22,681 bases of DNA from a virus. Under the pieces are notes generated by a model, which did not search any database, was not told where the DNA came from, and saw only the letters and a program-made list of their open reading frames with translations. The stretch covers positions 1 through 22,681 of the IMG/VR virus record IMGVR_UViG_3300018420_000131, one strand, 5' to 3'. Shown piece after piece: positions 8,178 to 14,790 of the stretch. The first letter of the stretch is position 1, and each line of letters begins with the position of its first letter. The translations under genes and the position numbers were made by a program.

Positions 8178-8185
8178 TATTTATC
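8178..8185 (-). promoter_or_regulatory. Late promoter (GATAAATA) for the tape-measure gene
   Basis: The minus strand reads GATAAATA, giving an expected start near 8171 and a leader of about 58 bases before the tape-measure ATG at 8113. The motif lies beyond the plus-strand promoter, so the two promoters point at each other and the leaders would overlap by about ten bases. Confidence 0.7.
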
Positions 8186-8210
8186 AGAAGAATTAACAGG
8201 AGTTTTAATT

Positions 8211-9062
8211 ATGACGAATAAAACAAATCCATTAGCAGGACATTTTAGACAACCTAAATTGTACATGAAATTACCTAGTGGAGGTTTGTTCAATACAGAC
8301 GAAGATCTAGATTTTCCAGAAAGCAAAGAAGTTGCCGTTTTTCCTATGACAGCAAAGGATGAAATCTTAATGAAGAATCCAGATGCATTGTTGAATGGTG
8401 AAGCAGTAGTACAGGTTATTAAGAGTTGTGTTCCTAGTGTATTAAAGCCACAAGAATTAACAAATATAGATGTAGATGCAATACTTATGGGTATTCAGTC
8501 TGCTACCTATGGTGACGAAATGGAAGTAACTGCAAAATGTAAAAATTGTGAGGACAAAGAACTAACAGGCACAACAAGTATACAAGACTCATTGGACCAA
8601 ATACAACCTTTAGAAGAAATTAATATTGCAGAATGGGAAGGGTTAAAAGTAGCACTAAGGCCTGTTAAATATAAAAGCACTATAGAAGCAGGACTTATAA
8701 ATTTCCAAACAACTAGAAGTTTACAGGGAATATCAGAGTTGCCTGACGATATGGACAAACTGCAAATATTCAACGAAACATTTAATAGAATTGCTGTTTT
8801 AAACTTTAACTTAATTGCAGACAGTATAGAAAAAATAATTATGCAGGAAGGAGAAGAAACTATTGAAGTGACTGATCGAGAACATATTATAGAGTTCTTA
8901 AATAACTGTGAAGCATCTATTGGAAAGAAAATAGAAGAACAAAGCAGTAAAATTTCCACAAATGGTATTAAAAAAGAAATACAATTCCTTTGTGAAGATT
9001 GTGAAGAAGTTACAGAAAGTACAATAGTATTAGATCCTGTAAATTTTTTCATGGCTTCCTAG
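8211..9062 (+). CDS. gp26: Baseplate hub assembly protein gp26
   Basis: This 283-residue protein matches the gp26 family of T4-like phages. Signature stretches are LYMKLPSGG (17-25) and VFPMTAKDEILMKNPDALLN (43-62). Two CxxC pairs, C110/C113 (CKNC) and C261/C264 (CEDC), suggest one zinc-binding site built from distant halves. T4 gp26 (208 aa) is needed for hub assembly but is hard to find in the finished baseplate, consistent with an assembly factor. The ATG has an AGGAG site 8 bases upstream and follows its own late promoter. The last codons include a run of A3T6C at 9041-9050, a strong -1 slippery sequence. Part of the translation probably continues into the gp51-like frame, giving a protein of about 359 residues. 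Confidence 0.85.
   Translation: MTNKTNPLAGHFRQPKLYMKLPSGGLFNTDEDLDFPESKEVAVFPMTAKDEILMKNPDALLNGEAVVQVIKSCVPSVLKPQELTNIDVDAILMGIQSATYGDEMEVTAKCKNCEDKELTGTTSIQDSLDQIQPLEEINIAEWEGLKVALRPVKYKSTIEAGLINFQTTRSLQGISELPDDMDKLQIFNETFNRIAVLNFNLIADSIEKIIMQEGEETIEVTDREHIIEFLNNCEASIGKKIEEQSSKISTNGIKKEIQFLCEDCEEVTESTIVLDPVNFFMAS
9041..9050 (+). promoter_or_regulatory. Candidate -1 ribosomal frameshift site (AAATTTTTTC)
   Basis: In the gp26 frame the codons are GTA AAT TTT TTC ATG. This holds two overlapping X-XXY-YYZ heptamers: A-AAT-TTT (9041-9047) and T-TTT-TTC (9044-9050). Slipping back one base at either moves ribosomes into the gp51-like frame, four codons before the gp26 stop. Short stems are possible downstream (GGCT 9053-9056 with AGCC 9067-9070; CTGAA with TTCAG shortly after), but none is strong. 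Confidence 0.72.
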
Positions 9063-9289
9063 CGACAGCCGAACCTGAAGAAATAGTTCAGTTCCTAGAG
9101 AAGTTAAAAACAGACAGATCGGCACTTTATAAGAACATTGTAGAATTAACAATATACAGTGAAGGCAAAGTTTCTTATACTGAAGCATGGAATATGTCTA
9201 CTGAAGAAAGGTCGTTATTTATAGAAGTGTTAAGCAACTACACCAAAGCAAAAAACGGCGATAGTTCTGAAAGCAACGAATACTTATAA
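9050..9289 (+). CDS. gp51: gp51-like hub assembly protein, made as a -1 frameshift extension of gp26
   Basis: In the frame one base behind gp26, an open frame runs from 9005 (after a TGA at 9002-9004) to the TAA at 9287-9289. It has no ATG, GTG or TTG until an ATG late in the frame that would leave only about 30 codons. Reading from the slip point gives 79 residues, HGFLATAEPEEIVQFLEKLK onward, including SYTEAWNMSTEERSLFIEVL. This looks like genuine helical protein and resembles the small gp51 proteins of marine T4-like phages, which lie between gp26 and a GIY-YIG ORF. The stop overlaps the next ATG (TAATG). The likely product is a gp26-gp51 fusion acting, like lambda GT, as chaperone for the tape measure. 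Similarity to gp51 is from memory and position; the missing start codon is directly visible. Confidence 0.7.
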   Translation, partial: HGFLATAEPEEIVQFLEKLKTDRSALYKNIVELTIYSEGKVSYTEAWNMSTEERSLFIEVLSNYTKAKNGDSSESNEYL

Positions 9290-9705
9290 TGTGGTTATAT
9301 AAACAAAAAGAAGTCACAGAATTACCAGAAGACTGTGAAGCATTTGTATATCTTATCACAAACAATACCAACAATAAAAAATATGTAGGTAAAAAACTTG
9401 CAAAGTTTAAAACCACAAAACCCCCTTTAAAAGGCAAAAAGAACAAACGGCGTGGTTATAAAGAATCAGACTGGCGTACTTATTGGGGTAGTAATGATTA
9501 CTTAAAAGAAGATGTAATTGAGTTAGGTGAAGACAATTTTACAAGAGAAATATTATATTTTTGTCCAAGTAGAGGTGTTGCCAGTTACTTGGAAGCCAAA
9601 GAACAATTTGATAGAGAAGTACTATTATCAGACGACTACTACAACGGAATTATCAACGTTAGAGTAGGCGGTTCAAAAATCCTTAAAGAAGCACTATCAG
9701 ACTGA
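9289..9705 (+). CDS. GIY-YIG nuclease-fold protein
   Basis: This 138-residue protein has the two hallmark strands of the GIY-YIG fold: FVYLI (residues 19-23, Y21 in the 'GIY' place) and KYVGKK (Y32, V33, G34 in the 'YIG' place). A basic stretch KGKKNKRRGYKESDWRTYWG, an FTREILYFC helix region and a glutamate-bearing helix (SYLEAKEQF) that could bind the metal follow. Such ORFs recur next to gp51 in marine T4-like phages, sometimes annotated as homing endonucleases. The fixed position and coupling (TAATG with the preceding frame) suggest a vertically kept gene and not a free mobile element. No DNA-binding tail like those of I-TevI is visible. Its substrate is unknown. It is the last gene before the non-coding block. 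Confidence 0.75.
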   Translation: MWLYKQKEVTELPEDCEAFVYLITNNTNNKKYVGKKLAKFKTTKPPLKGKKNKRRGYKESDWRTYWGSNDYLKEDVIELGEDNFTREILYFCPSRGVASYLEAKEQFDREVLLSDDYYNGIINVRVGGSKILKEALSD

Positions 9706-10182
9706 TAACTATTTGCTGATAAGAACTCATTATGGCCCAAACAGACACCAAGTCAAACTAACACAGGCACACATAGGATCATACACCGGCCCCAACCGAG
9801 GCAAATTAAATCGGGCTCCTTGACAATCCGTTAAACACGGTGCGGGACTCTGGAGATGTATGACGGCAAAGATACAAACACACGTTAAACAGTATTAAAA
9901 GGATGTAGGCTCTGAGAAAAAGCAACCTACAAGTTATGTAATTGAACTTACAAAGGTTACGTGGCTTCCGTGAGATTCGTGACGGTAGTGTATGGGGACA
10001 GAAGGCTCACCGGTTCCTAATAGCACCCGAAGTTAAGATGGCGATGGCATCACATGATGACACCATTCTCACCTTGTATAGGTGAGTTATGACTCCAACA
10101 TACATGATAACGGTATACTTAAAAAAACTTTCAAACAAATGAAAGAGTGAAGTGAAACGAAACGATTGAATGTAGTTTGAAA
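9706..10182 (+). ncRNA. Candidate large structured non-coding RNA region
   Basis: No ORF covers this 477-base stretch on either strand, which is exceptional in an otherwise packed window. Parts are clearly GC-richer than the flanks (about 50-55% at 9781-9840 and 9961-10020). Many stems can be drawn: CTCC (about 9817-9820) with GGAG near 9852; TGTAT/ATACA at about 9857-9876; GTAGG/CCTAC (9905-9930); AAGTT/AACTT (9931-9949); CCGT/ACGG (9968-9985); ATGGCATC with GATG..CCAT (about 10044-10066); CTCACCT/AGGTGAG (10068-10086); and CTTTC/GAAAG near 10128-10145. I found no tRNA, tmRNA, RNase P or group I/II intron core. Strand is assumed from the upstream late operon. It may instead be a DNA-level element such as a replication or recombination site. 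Confidence 0.5.
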
Positions 10183-10197
10183 AGGTCCGTAGGACCT
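10183..10197 (-). terminator. Hairpin terminator between convergent units
   Basis: AGGTCC (10183-10188) and GGACCT (10192-10197) form a 6-bp GC-rich stem with a 3-base loop. Read on the minus strand it begins 10 bases after the stop of the 267-aa gene and is followed by TTTTC, a short U-tract. In the plus direction it is followed by ATTTAA and could also stop the RNA block. Confidence 0.6.
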
Positions 10198-10207
10198 ATT
10201 TAATGCG

Positions 10208-11011
10208 TTACTTACAATTCCAACTATGTAAATATTTGTGTTTTGCTAATGTTTCTACTATGTTATCTGGCATATCAATTAATTCACCCAACAACAAATT
10301 TCCAATAGTTAATCTTTTATCGTCAAAGTCGTATGGAATTTTTTCCTGTACCTGAGTATAAAATTTAAACATTCTACGCATCTGAGTGTTCTGTGTACTC
10401 ACAGTATTATATACTCCTTGTCCAAACCACATAAACAATGTGTTACGCATCAGTGTAGTACATTCTATTTGATCAGGAGTAATATCTAAATCATTATCTA
10501 GATATACTGAATAAAAAGATTTACCCACATGTGGATATGCCATATATAACTTTCCTGGCTCTCGAGTAATTGTAAAATGATCAAGTGCAGAGTTCGGTAG
10601 TGTTACCCCGGCATCTCCATCACACATAAAATAAATTGTTGAACTATTCAGTTTGTTTTGTAAAAATTCTAAATGATGGATTCTGTAATTAAAGTCTCTA
10701 AGCACTTCATATAATTCAGAATCATTTTGTTCTGCGTAATTGTGTAATTCTACAAAATCACTATGCAACACATTAAGGTCGTCTCCCAGATTTTTTTCTG
10801 GCATTCTGTCAGCAACAAAATTTTTAATATCATTTAGTTCAGACAGAATATCCTGTTCAGTTTCTCCAAATCCGTAAAATTCTTTTCTGCTGATTAGATT
10901 GTTTTCCTGACTTTTCATTCTGTTGTAGAAAAGTCTACCGTGTTCTGTATCGTAAATTTTGTATGTTAGTGTATAGGATTTTTCTTTTCCAAAGTGTATA
11001 TCAATTAACAT
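10208..11011 (-). CDS. Unrecognised protein encoded after gp46
   Basis: I do not recognise this 267-residue protein. It is soluble-looking, with no signal peptide or membrane segment. The N-terminal part looks beta-rich (KSYTLTYKIYDTEHGRLFYN), residues about 60-120 look helical, and the middle has MCDGDAGVTLPNSALDHFTI. The C-terminal part contains RNTLFMWFGQGVYNTVSTQN, then a helical segment ending LHSWNCK. The start overlaps the gp46 coding end by 11 bases, so it is translationally coupled to the gp47/gp46 recombination nuclease and sits in the gp55 operon. A role in DNA recombination or replication, or in control of gp46/47, is inferred from position only. A terminator-like hairpin follows 10 bases after its stop. 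Confidence 0.8.
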   Translation of the reverse strand: MLIDIHFGKEKSYTLTYKIYDTEHGRLFYNRMKSQENNLISRKEFYGFGETEQDILSELNDIKNFVADRMPEKNLGDDLNVLHSDFVELHNYAEQNDSELYEVLRDFNYRIHHLEFLQNKLNSSTIYFMCDGDAGVTLPNSALDHFTITREPGKLYMAYPHVGKSFYSVYLDNDLDITPDQIECTTLMRNTLFMWFGQGVYNTVSTQNTQMRRMFKFYTQVQEKIPYDFDDKRLTIGNLLLGELIDMPDNIVETLAKHKYLHSWNCK

Positions 11012-12767
11012 ACTCTGTATCCGTGTTATAACTTGTAAACCCGCCTTCTTTTACAACGGTTAATACATTATTTACACGACCTACAAGTTCTTCTTTATGT
11101 GATATTAACATAATATTTTTACTGGATTCTCTATGCATTTTCTTTAATATGCCTAAGGCGTTTTCTACACCCATACTGTCCATACCACTGTCAATAAGTT
11201 CATCTATACACATCAAGTTCATAGGTCTGTTTAGACTTTCATAGATGTCTCTGAAACTCCAACTTAGACCAAGTATAAGTCTATTACGTTCTCCTCTACT
11301 TAAATTATCAAAGTCTAAATCTCTACCGTATTCAGTAATCTCTACACCTAAATCACTTGCAAATTTAACATCATGAGGTAAACCCAATTTGTCTAAGTAA
11401 TGTGCCAATCTGTGATTTAAGTATGCTATGTTTTGGTCTATAATTCTTTTACGGATAAAACTGTCTTTACTAGTAAGCAATTTATATAAGAAATCCTGGT
11501 GTTCCTGTAAATGTGTAAGTTCATTCATTAGTTCAAAACTAATTTCCTGTATGCCTGTAGCCTTTAATCCTTCTATTTGTTCTATGTAGGGATTTACATC
11601 TAATGCCATTGTTTCTAAATTTGTTTGCATTGTTTCTACATTATGTTTATGCTCTAATGCTTCTTCTAATGTATCATAATATACTTCTGGAACAGCAGGA
11701 ATATCACCTAATTCATCTATTGCTCCACATGTTTTTAACAGTTGTAACTCTAGATCATCATAGTATTCTTTTTCTGCTGTGATTTTTTCCTGTAGTTCTT
11801 CAGTGTATTCTTCATGTGTTTCTAAGTGTGCTGTATCCTGACCACAAGCAGGGCAAACACCTTCTTTTGCACTTAATAAATTACTCTGCAGTTCTTCCAG
11901 TTTAGCCTTACTGCGATCTGCACTATTTGTTAATCTTGTCTGATCTGCTTCTAAAGTAGTTTTTTGTGAAACTTTATCTTTTATAATTGACAATAATTTA
12001 TGATTTGCCAATTCTGTATCAATATCTATTCTTTCCATGCGAATTATTTTTTCGCCTAATTCAATAAGTTTATCTTCCTTATTCTTTTCCCATGCTCTAC
12101 TGCGACTTTCTATCTCGTTAATATTTTTTTCAATTCTTTTATTACTTTCTTCCACAGCATTTATTCTGATTTCCTCTTCTCTGATATTTTCTCTTGTATG
12201 CTTTTGTCTTTCTTTTAGTACTTCTGCCTTTTCAGATAATTCTGTAATACCCAACAACTGTTCAATCATATCACGTTGATCATTGTTTTTCATAGCAAGG
12301 AAAGGTTCTGTATATGTGTTGAGTGCAATTAAATGCTTGAACATGTTATGAGGGAATCCAATTATTTTTTCTATTTCTTTTTGTGTTTCTCGACTATCGC
12401 CTTGTTGTTCTTCATTAATTGCATCTTCACCATCTATGTAAAATTTTAATACATTAGGTCGTCTGCCTCTTTCTATACGATAAGATTTACCCTCTATTTC
12501 AAACTCTACAGTGGTAATCATACCTTTGCCGTTAGTTTTGTTTATTAGATTATCTTTTCTGATATTAGTTAAGGCATCTCCATAAAGAGCGTAACTTAAT
12601 GCATTTATTATAGTAGTTTTACCAGTACCGTTTCTGCTACCGTCTCCGCCCATATCTAAGTTATGACCTAATACAAGTGTAAGTTGGCAGTTGTCAAAAT
12701 TAACTGCCTGTGTGTTGTTACCAACACTCATAAAGTTCTTTGCTGATACGTTTTTAATCTTTAACAT
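11001..12767 (-). CDS. gp46: Recombination endonuclease ATPase subunit gp46 (Rad50/SbcC-like)
   Basis: With gp47 this forms the phage Mre11-Rad50-type complex that resects DNA ends for recombination-dependent replication. The 588 residues show the complete SMC-like layout. Walker A is GSRNGTGKTT (about 43-52). Long coiled-coil arms run to either side of a zinc hook CPAC at residues 305-308. The ABC signature is LSRGE (489-493), Walker B is LMCIDELID (518-526) with the D-loop SGMDS after it, and the H-loop histidine lies in LISHKEE (about 554-560). T4 gp46 has 560 residues. The ATG shares a base with the gp47 stop (TAATG). All active-site motifs appear intact. Confidence 0.96.
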   Translation of the reverse strand: MLKIKNVSAKNFMSVGNNTQAVNFDNCQLTLVLGHNLDMGGDGSRNGTGKTTIINALSYALYGDALTNIRKDNLINKTNGKGMITTVEFEIEGKSYRIERGRRPNVLKFYIDGEDAINEEQQGDSRETQKEIEKIIGFPHNMFKHLIALNTYTEPFLAMKNNDQRDMIEQLLGITELSEKAEVLKERQKHTRENIREEEIRINAVEESNKRIEKNINEIESRSRAWEKNKEDKLIELGEKIIRMERIDIDTELANHKLLSIIKDKVSQKTTLEADQTRLTNSADRSKAKLEELQSNLLSAKEGVCPACGQDTAHLETHEEYTEELQEKITAEKEYYDDLELQLLKTCGAIDELGDIPAVPEVYYDTLEEALEHKHNVETMQTNLETMALDVNPYIEQIEGLKATGIQEISFELMNELTHLQEHQDFLYKLLTSKDSFIRKRIIDQNIAYLNHRLAHYLDKLGLPHDVKFASDLGVEITEYGRDLDFDNLSRGERNRLILGLSWSFRDIYESLNRPMNLMCIDELIDSGMDSMGVENALGILKKMHRESSKNIMLISHKEELVGRVNNVLTVVKEGGFTSYNTDTEYVN

Positions 12768-13783
12768 TATTGAGTTTCTATGCTGTTATAGATGTCTATT
12801 AAAACATCTTTATCTACTGTATTACTTTCTATTGTTTCTAATTGTTGTATAACAATTTGATCAACACTTTCAAAACTTATTTCACCGCCTTCATATTCCT
12901 CTTCTTCTTTTATAGGAATAAGTTGTAGTTCTCTAACTTTATACTGTTCAGCCATTTTCTCTCTTATGAAGTTTGCTTCTTCATACGAAATACTAATGTC
13001 TAATTTCACTCTTGCATAAGTGTATTGGTCTAATAAGTTTGCATGGTCGTCTAATAATTGTTTAAGTGTAAACACTTTATACTTAGGACATTCTGCCCAA
13101 TTAACATACAAAGGTTCTTCTCCCCATGTTAAAAACATGGCGCCTCTTTCGTTATCGTCTACGTCTGCGTAATTGTGTGGGAAAGCATTACCTATATAAT
13201 GTATATTATTTTTAAACTGTCTTTTATGAAAATGCCCACTAAACACATACTCTGGTCCACTTAACATTTTATCGTTAATACCACCATGGTCTGGCATTTC
13301 CACCATTGCATTCATTTTAAAATAAGGCAATTCAAAATGTCCAAACATATATTTGCATTTCATTTTTTGTACTTGTTTGAATTCATCACCAACAAGCCAA
13401 GGAATAATCGCTACTTCATCTTGTAAGAAATGTTCATCCACCATTACAAAGTTAGATAAGTCTCTAGCATATTCTATACTATTCAACTCCCTTTTATCTT
13501 TGTAATATAAGTCGTGGTTGCCTGTTATAAAGTAAACAGTTTCAAATGCATCATTTAATTTTTTAAAGTCTTGAATAGATGCATTCATAGTCGCAACACT
13601 AATACTTGCTCTGTGATGATTCCAATCGCCGAGGAATATACAAGTTTCTGCATTTCTGGCTTTTGCTTCTGCAATAAACCAGTCCACAAACCTGTGACAA
13701 TCTTCTATATGTAAACGACTATTCTGCTTTAATCCGTAATGAATATCCGTAAAGCAGGCCGCTGTCTTAAACAGTTGCGCCAT
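12767..13783 (-). CDS. gp47: Recombination endonuclease nuclease subunit gp47 (Mre11/SbcD-like)
   Basis: This is the metallophosphoesterase nuclease partner of gp46. The length of 338 residues equals that of T4 gp47 (339). Phosphoesterase motifs are in order: FTDIHYG (D13, H15), FLGDWNHH (G52-D53), TGNHDLYY (N89, H90, D91), FGHFELP (about 148-154) and SGHFHKRQF (183-186 GHFH). The C-terminal third is the gp46-binding and regulatory part and ends with acidic residues. It starts 3 bases after the gp55 stop and overlaps gp46 by one base, so gp55, gp47 and gp46 are one operon. Confidence 0.96.
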   Translation of the reverse strand: MAQLFKTAACFTDIHYGLKQNSRLHIEDCHRFVDWFIAEAKARNAETCIFLGDWNHHRASISVATMNASIQDFKKLNDAFETVYFITGNHDLYYKDKRELNSIEYARDLSNFVMVDEHFLQDEVAIIPWLVGDEFKQVQKMKCKYMFGHFELPYFKMNAMVEMPDHGGINDKMLSGPEYVFSGHFHKRQFKNNIHYIGNAFPHNYADVDDNERGAMFLTWGEEPLYVNWAECPKYKVFTLKQLLDDHANLLDQYTYARVKLDISISYEEANFIREKMAEQYKVRELQLIPIKEEEEYEGGEISFESVDQIVIQQLETIESNTVDKDVLIDIYNSIETQ

Positions 13784-13786
13784 AAA

Positions 13787-14647
13787 TTAGTCTTGTGTAT
13801 CTTCTTGTTGTGCGGCCTCTCTGAGGACACGCATTTCTTCTTCATGTTGGATTTGTCTACCGTAACTTGGTAAATGTCCACTGTCGATTAGAATATCATC
13901 TCTAATCATCTGATTTCTTTTCTCTAAATTTAAAATTCTTGTAAAACTATTATTAACTGCGGCAGTATAATATGCAAACGGATTATCTGATTTTGCTTCA
14001 TTAAATTGTAATCCAATTTGCGATAATTGGACTAATGCCTGACCTCTCATTTCGTCAACATAAGTATATCCTCTCCAGTTTGATCTGTGTGAATAACGTT
14101 CAACTAGTTTTAGGAACATAGTCCCCAATTTGTTTGTAATCCTTCCATGATCTACAGAGAACTCACCATTACTTAAACTACCTTGCCAATGACTTCTTGC
14201 AACTTCTTTTAATTCACCGCCTATGTAAGCATAATGTTTAAAAGGAGGAAAGTTTACTTTTGCTTTTGTTTCTGCTTCGTTTCTAGGATTCTTTTTTCTA
14301 CCAGGTTCTTCAGGTATGTGATCCATATCCATAACTCTAAAAACTAAATCTTCTTGATCTATACTTTTAGGATCTATTGCAAATTCTTTTTGTTTTGGCT
14401 TATTTTTGTAATCTTTAGGGTCATGTAATGCCATTGCGGCTTGATACCCTGCTGATTGTATTTGTGCCGCTCTGTTTTCTCTTGCAACTTTTATACTGTT
14501 TCTATTGATTTTTTTAACATCTTCTAAAATTACATCAAAATCTGCATATTTTTCATCTGCTACATAACAGTAAGTCATCTTACTTTTGTGTATTTCTTTT
14601 AGAATGTCTTTGTTGTTAAGATAATTAACCTTTTTAGGCTGTGCCAT
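13787..14647 (-). CDS. gp55: Late-transcription sigma factor gp55
   Basis: gp55 directs host RNA polymerase to the NATAAATA late promoters, several of which lie in this window. The best start is the ATG at 14647, which has GAGGAG 7 bases upstream; a TTG at 14662 in the same frame would place that ribosome site inside the coding region. The product is 286 residues against 185 in T4. The opening KKVNYLNNKDIL resembles T4 gp55 (KYNYVNNKELL). The conserved sigma core comes late, around residues 190-255: RYSHRSNWRGYTYVDEMRGQ, then FNEAKSDNPFAYYTAAVNNS and RILNLEKRNQMIRDD. The stretch of about 130 residues between them (IDPKSIDQEDLVF onward) is extra relative to T4 and usual in marine relatives. 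Confidence 0.9.
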   Translation of the reverse strand: MAQPKKVNYLNNKDILKEIHKSKMTYCYVADEKYADFDVILEDVKKINRNSIKVARENRAAQIQSAGYQAAMALHDPKDYKNKPKQKEFAIDPKSIDQEDLVFRVMDMDHIPEEPGRKKNPRNEAETKAKVNFPPFKHYAYIGGELKEVARSHWQGSLSNGEFSVDHGRITNKLGTMFLKLVERYSHRSNWRGYTYVDEMRGQALVQLSQIGLQFNEAKSDNPFAYYTAAVNNSFTRILNLEKRNQMIRDDILIDSGHLPSYGRQIQHEEEMRVLREAAQQEDTQD

Positions 14648-14687
14648 TATAACTCTCCTCAAAATTATCGTTCATTTATATTGTGTT

Positions 14688-14715
14688 ATTATACACAGTT
14701 CCTGTGCATTGTCAA
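14688..14715 (-). promoter_or_regulatory. Consensus sigma70 promoter for the gp55-gp47-gp46 operon
   Basis: On the minus strand TTGACA (14715-14710) and TATAAT (14693-14688) both match the bacterial consensus exactly, with a 16-base spacer ending in TGTG (a TGN-like extended -10). Start is expected near 14681, about 34 bases before the gp55 ATG. Unmodified host polymerase could use it early in infection. Confidence 0.78.
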
Positions 14716-14719
14716 TAAG

Positions 14720-14727
14720 TATTTATA
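14720..14727 (-). promoter_or_regulatory. Late-type motif (TATAAATA) upstream of gp55
   Basis: The minus strand reads TATAAATA, identical to the T4 late -10 element, 5 bases before the TTGACA of the sigma70 promoter. It would allow gp55 to drive its own operon late in infection, with a leader of about 65 bases. Confidence 0.55.
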
Positions 14728-14762
14728 GAAACTGGCAAATTAAAACTTGTTTTAATGAATAC

Positions 14763-14770
14763 GATAAATA
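14763..14770 (+). promoter_or_regulatory. Late promoter (GATAAATA) for the baseplate hub operon
   Basis: GATAAATA lies 20 bases before the ATG at 14791, with AGGAG at 14781-14785 in between. Transcription would start near 14777, which leaves just enough leader for the ribosome site and excludes the upstream in-frame ATG at 14755 as the start. Confidence 0.75.
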
Positions 14771-14790
14771 GTTACATACAAGGAGATTTA

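Noticed and set aside
8507-9052. 181-codon minus-strand open frame opposite gp26
   Set aside because: It is fully antisense to gp26, has Ser/Ile-rich shadow composition, and has no promoter or ribosome site.
9216-9223. Perfect TATAAATA late motif on the minus strand inside the gp51-like frame
   Set aside because: No minus-strand gene follows within a reasonable distance; the motif would transcribe only antisense to gp26, so it is probably a chance match in AT-rich coding DNA.
9706-10182. tRNA, tmRNA, RNase P or group I/II intron in the non-coding block
   Set aside because: I could not find a T-loop GTTCRA with flanking stems, a tmRNA start, or the conserved intron core segments, and no split exon surrounds the block.
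9289-10182. Group I intron with its GIY-YIG homing endonuclease
   Set aside because: The GIY-YIG ORF is coupled to the upstream gene, and the block is followed by a convergent gene instead of a second exon.
14648-14662. TTG start adding five residues to gp55
   Set aside because: It would place the GAGGAG ribosome site inside the coding region; the ATG at 14647 is properly spaced from it.
14755-14790. Upstream ATG start for gp48
   Set aside because: The extension runs over the GATAAATA late promoter at 14763-14770; the ATG at 14791 has AGGAG at the right spacing.
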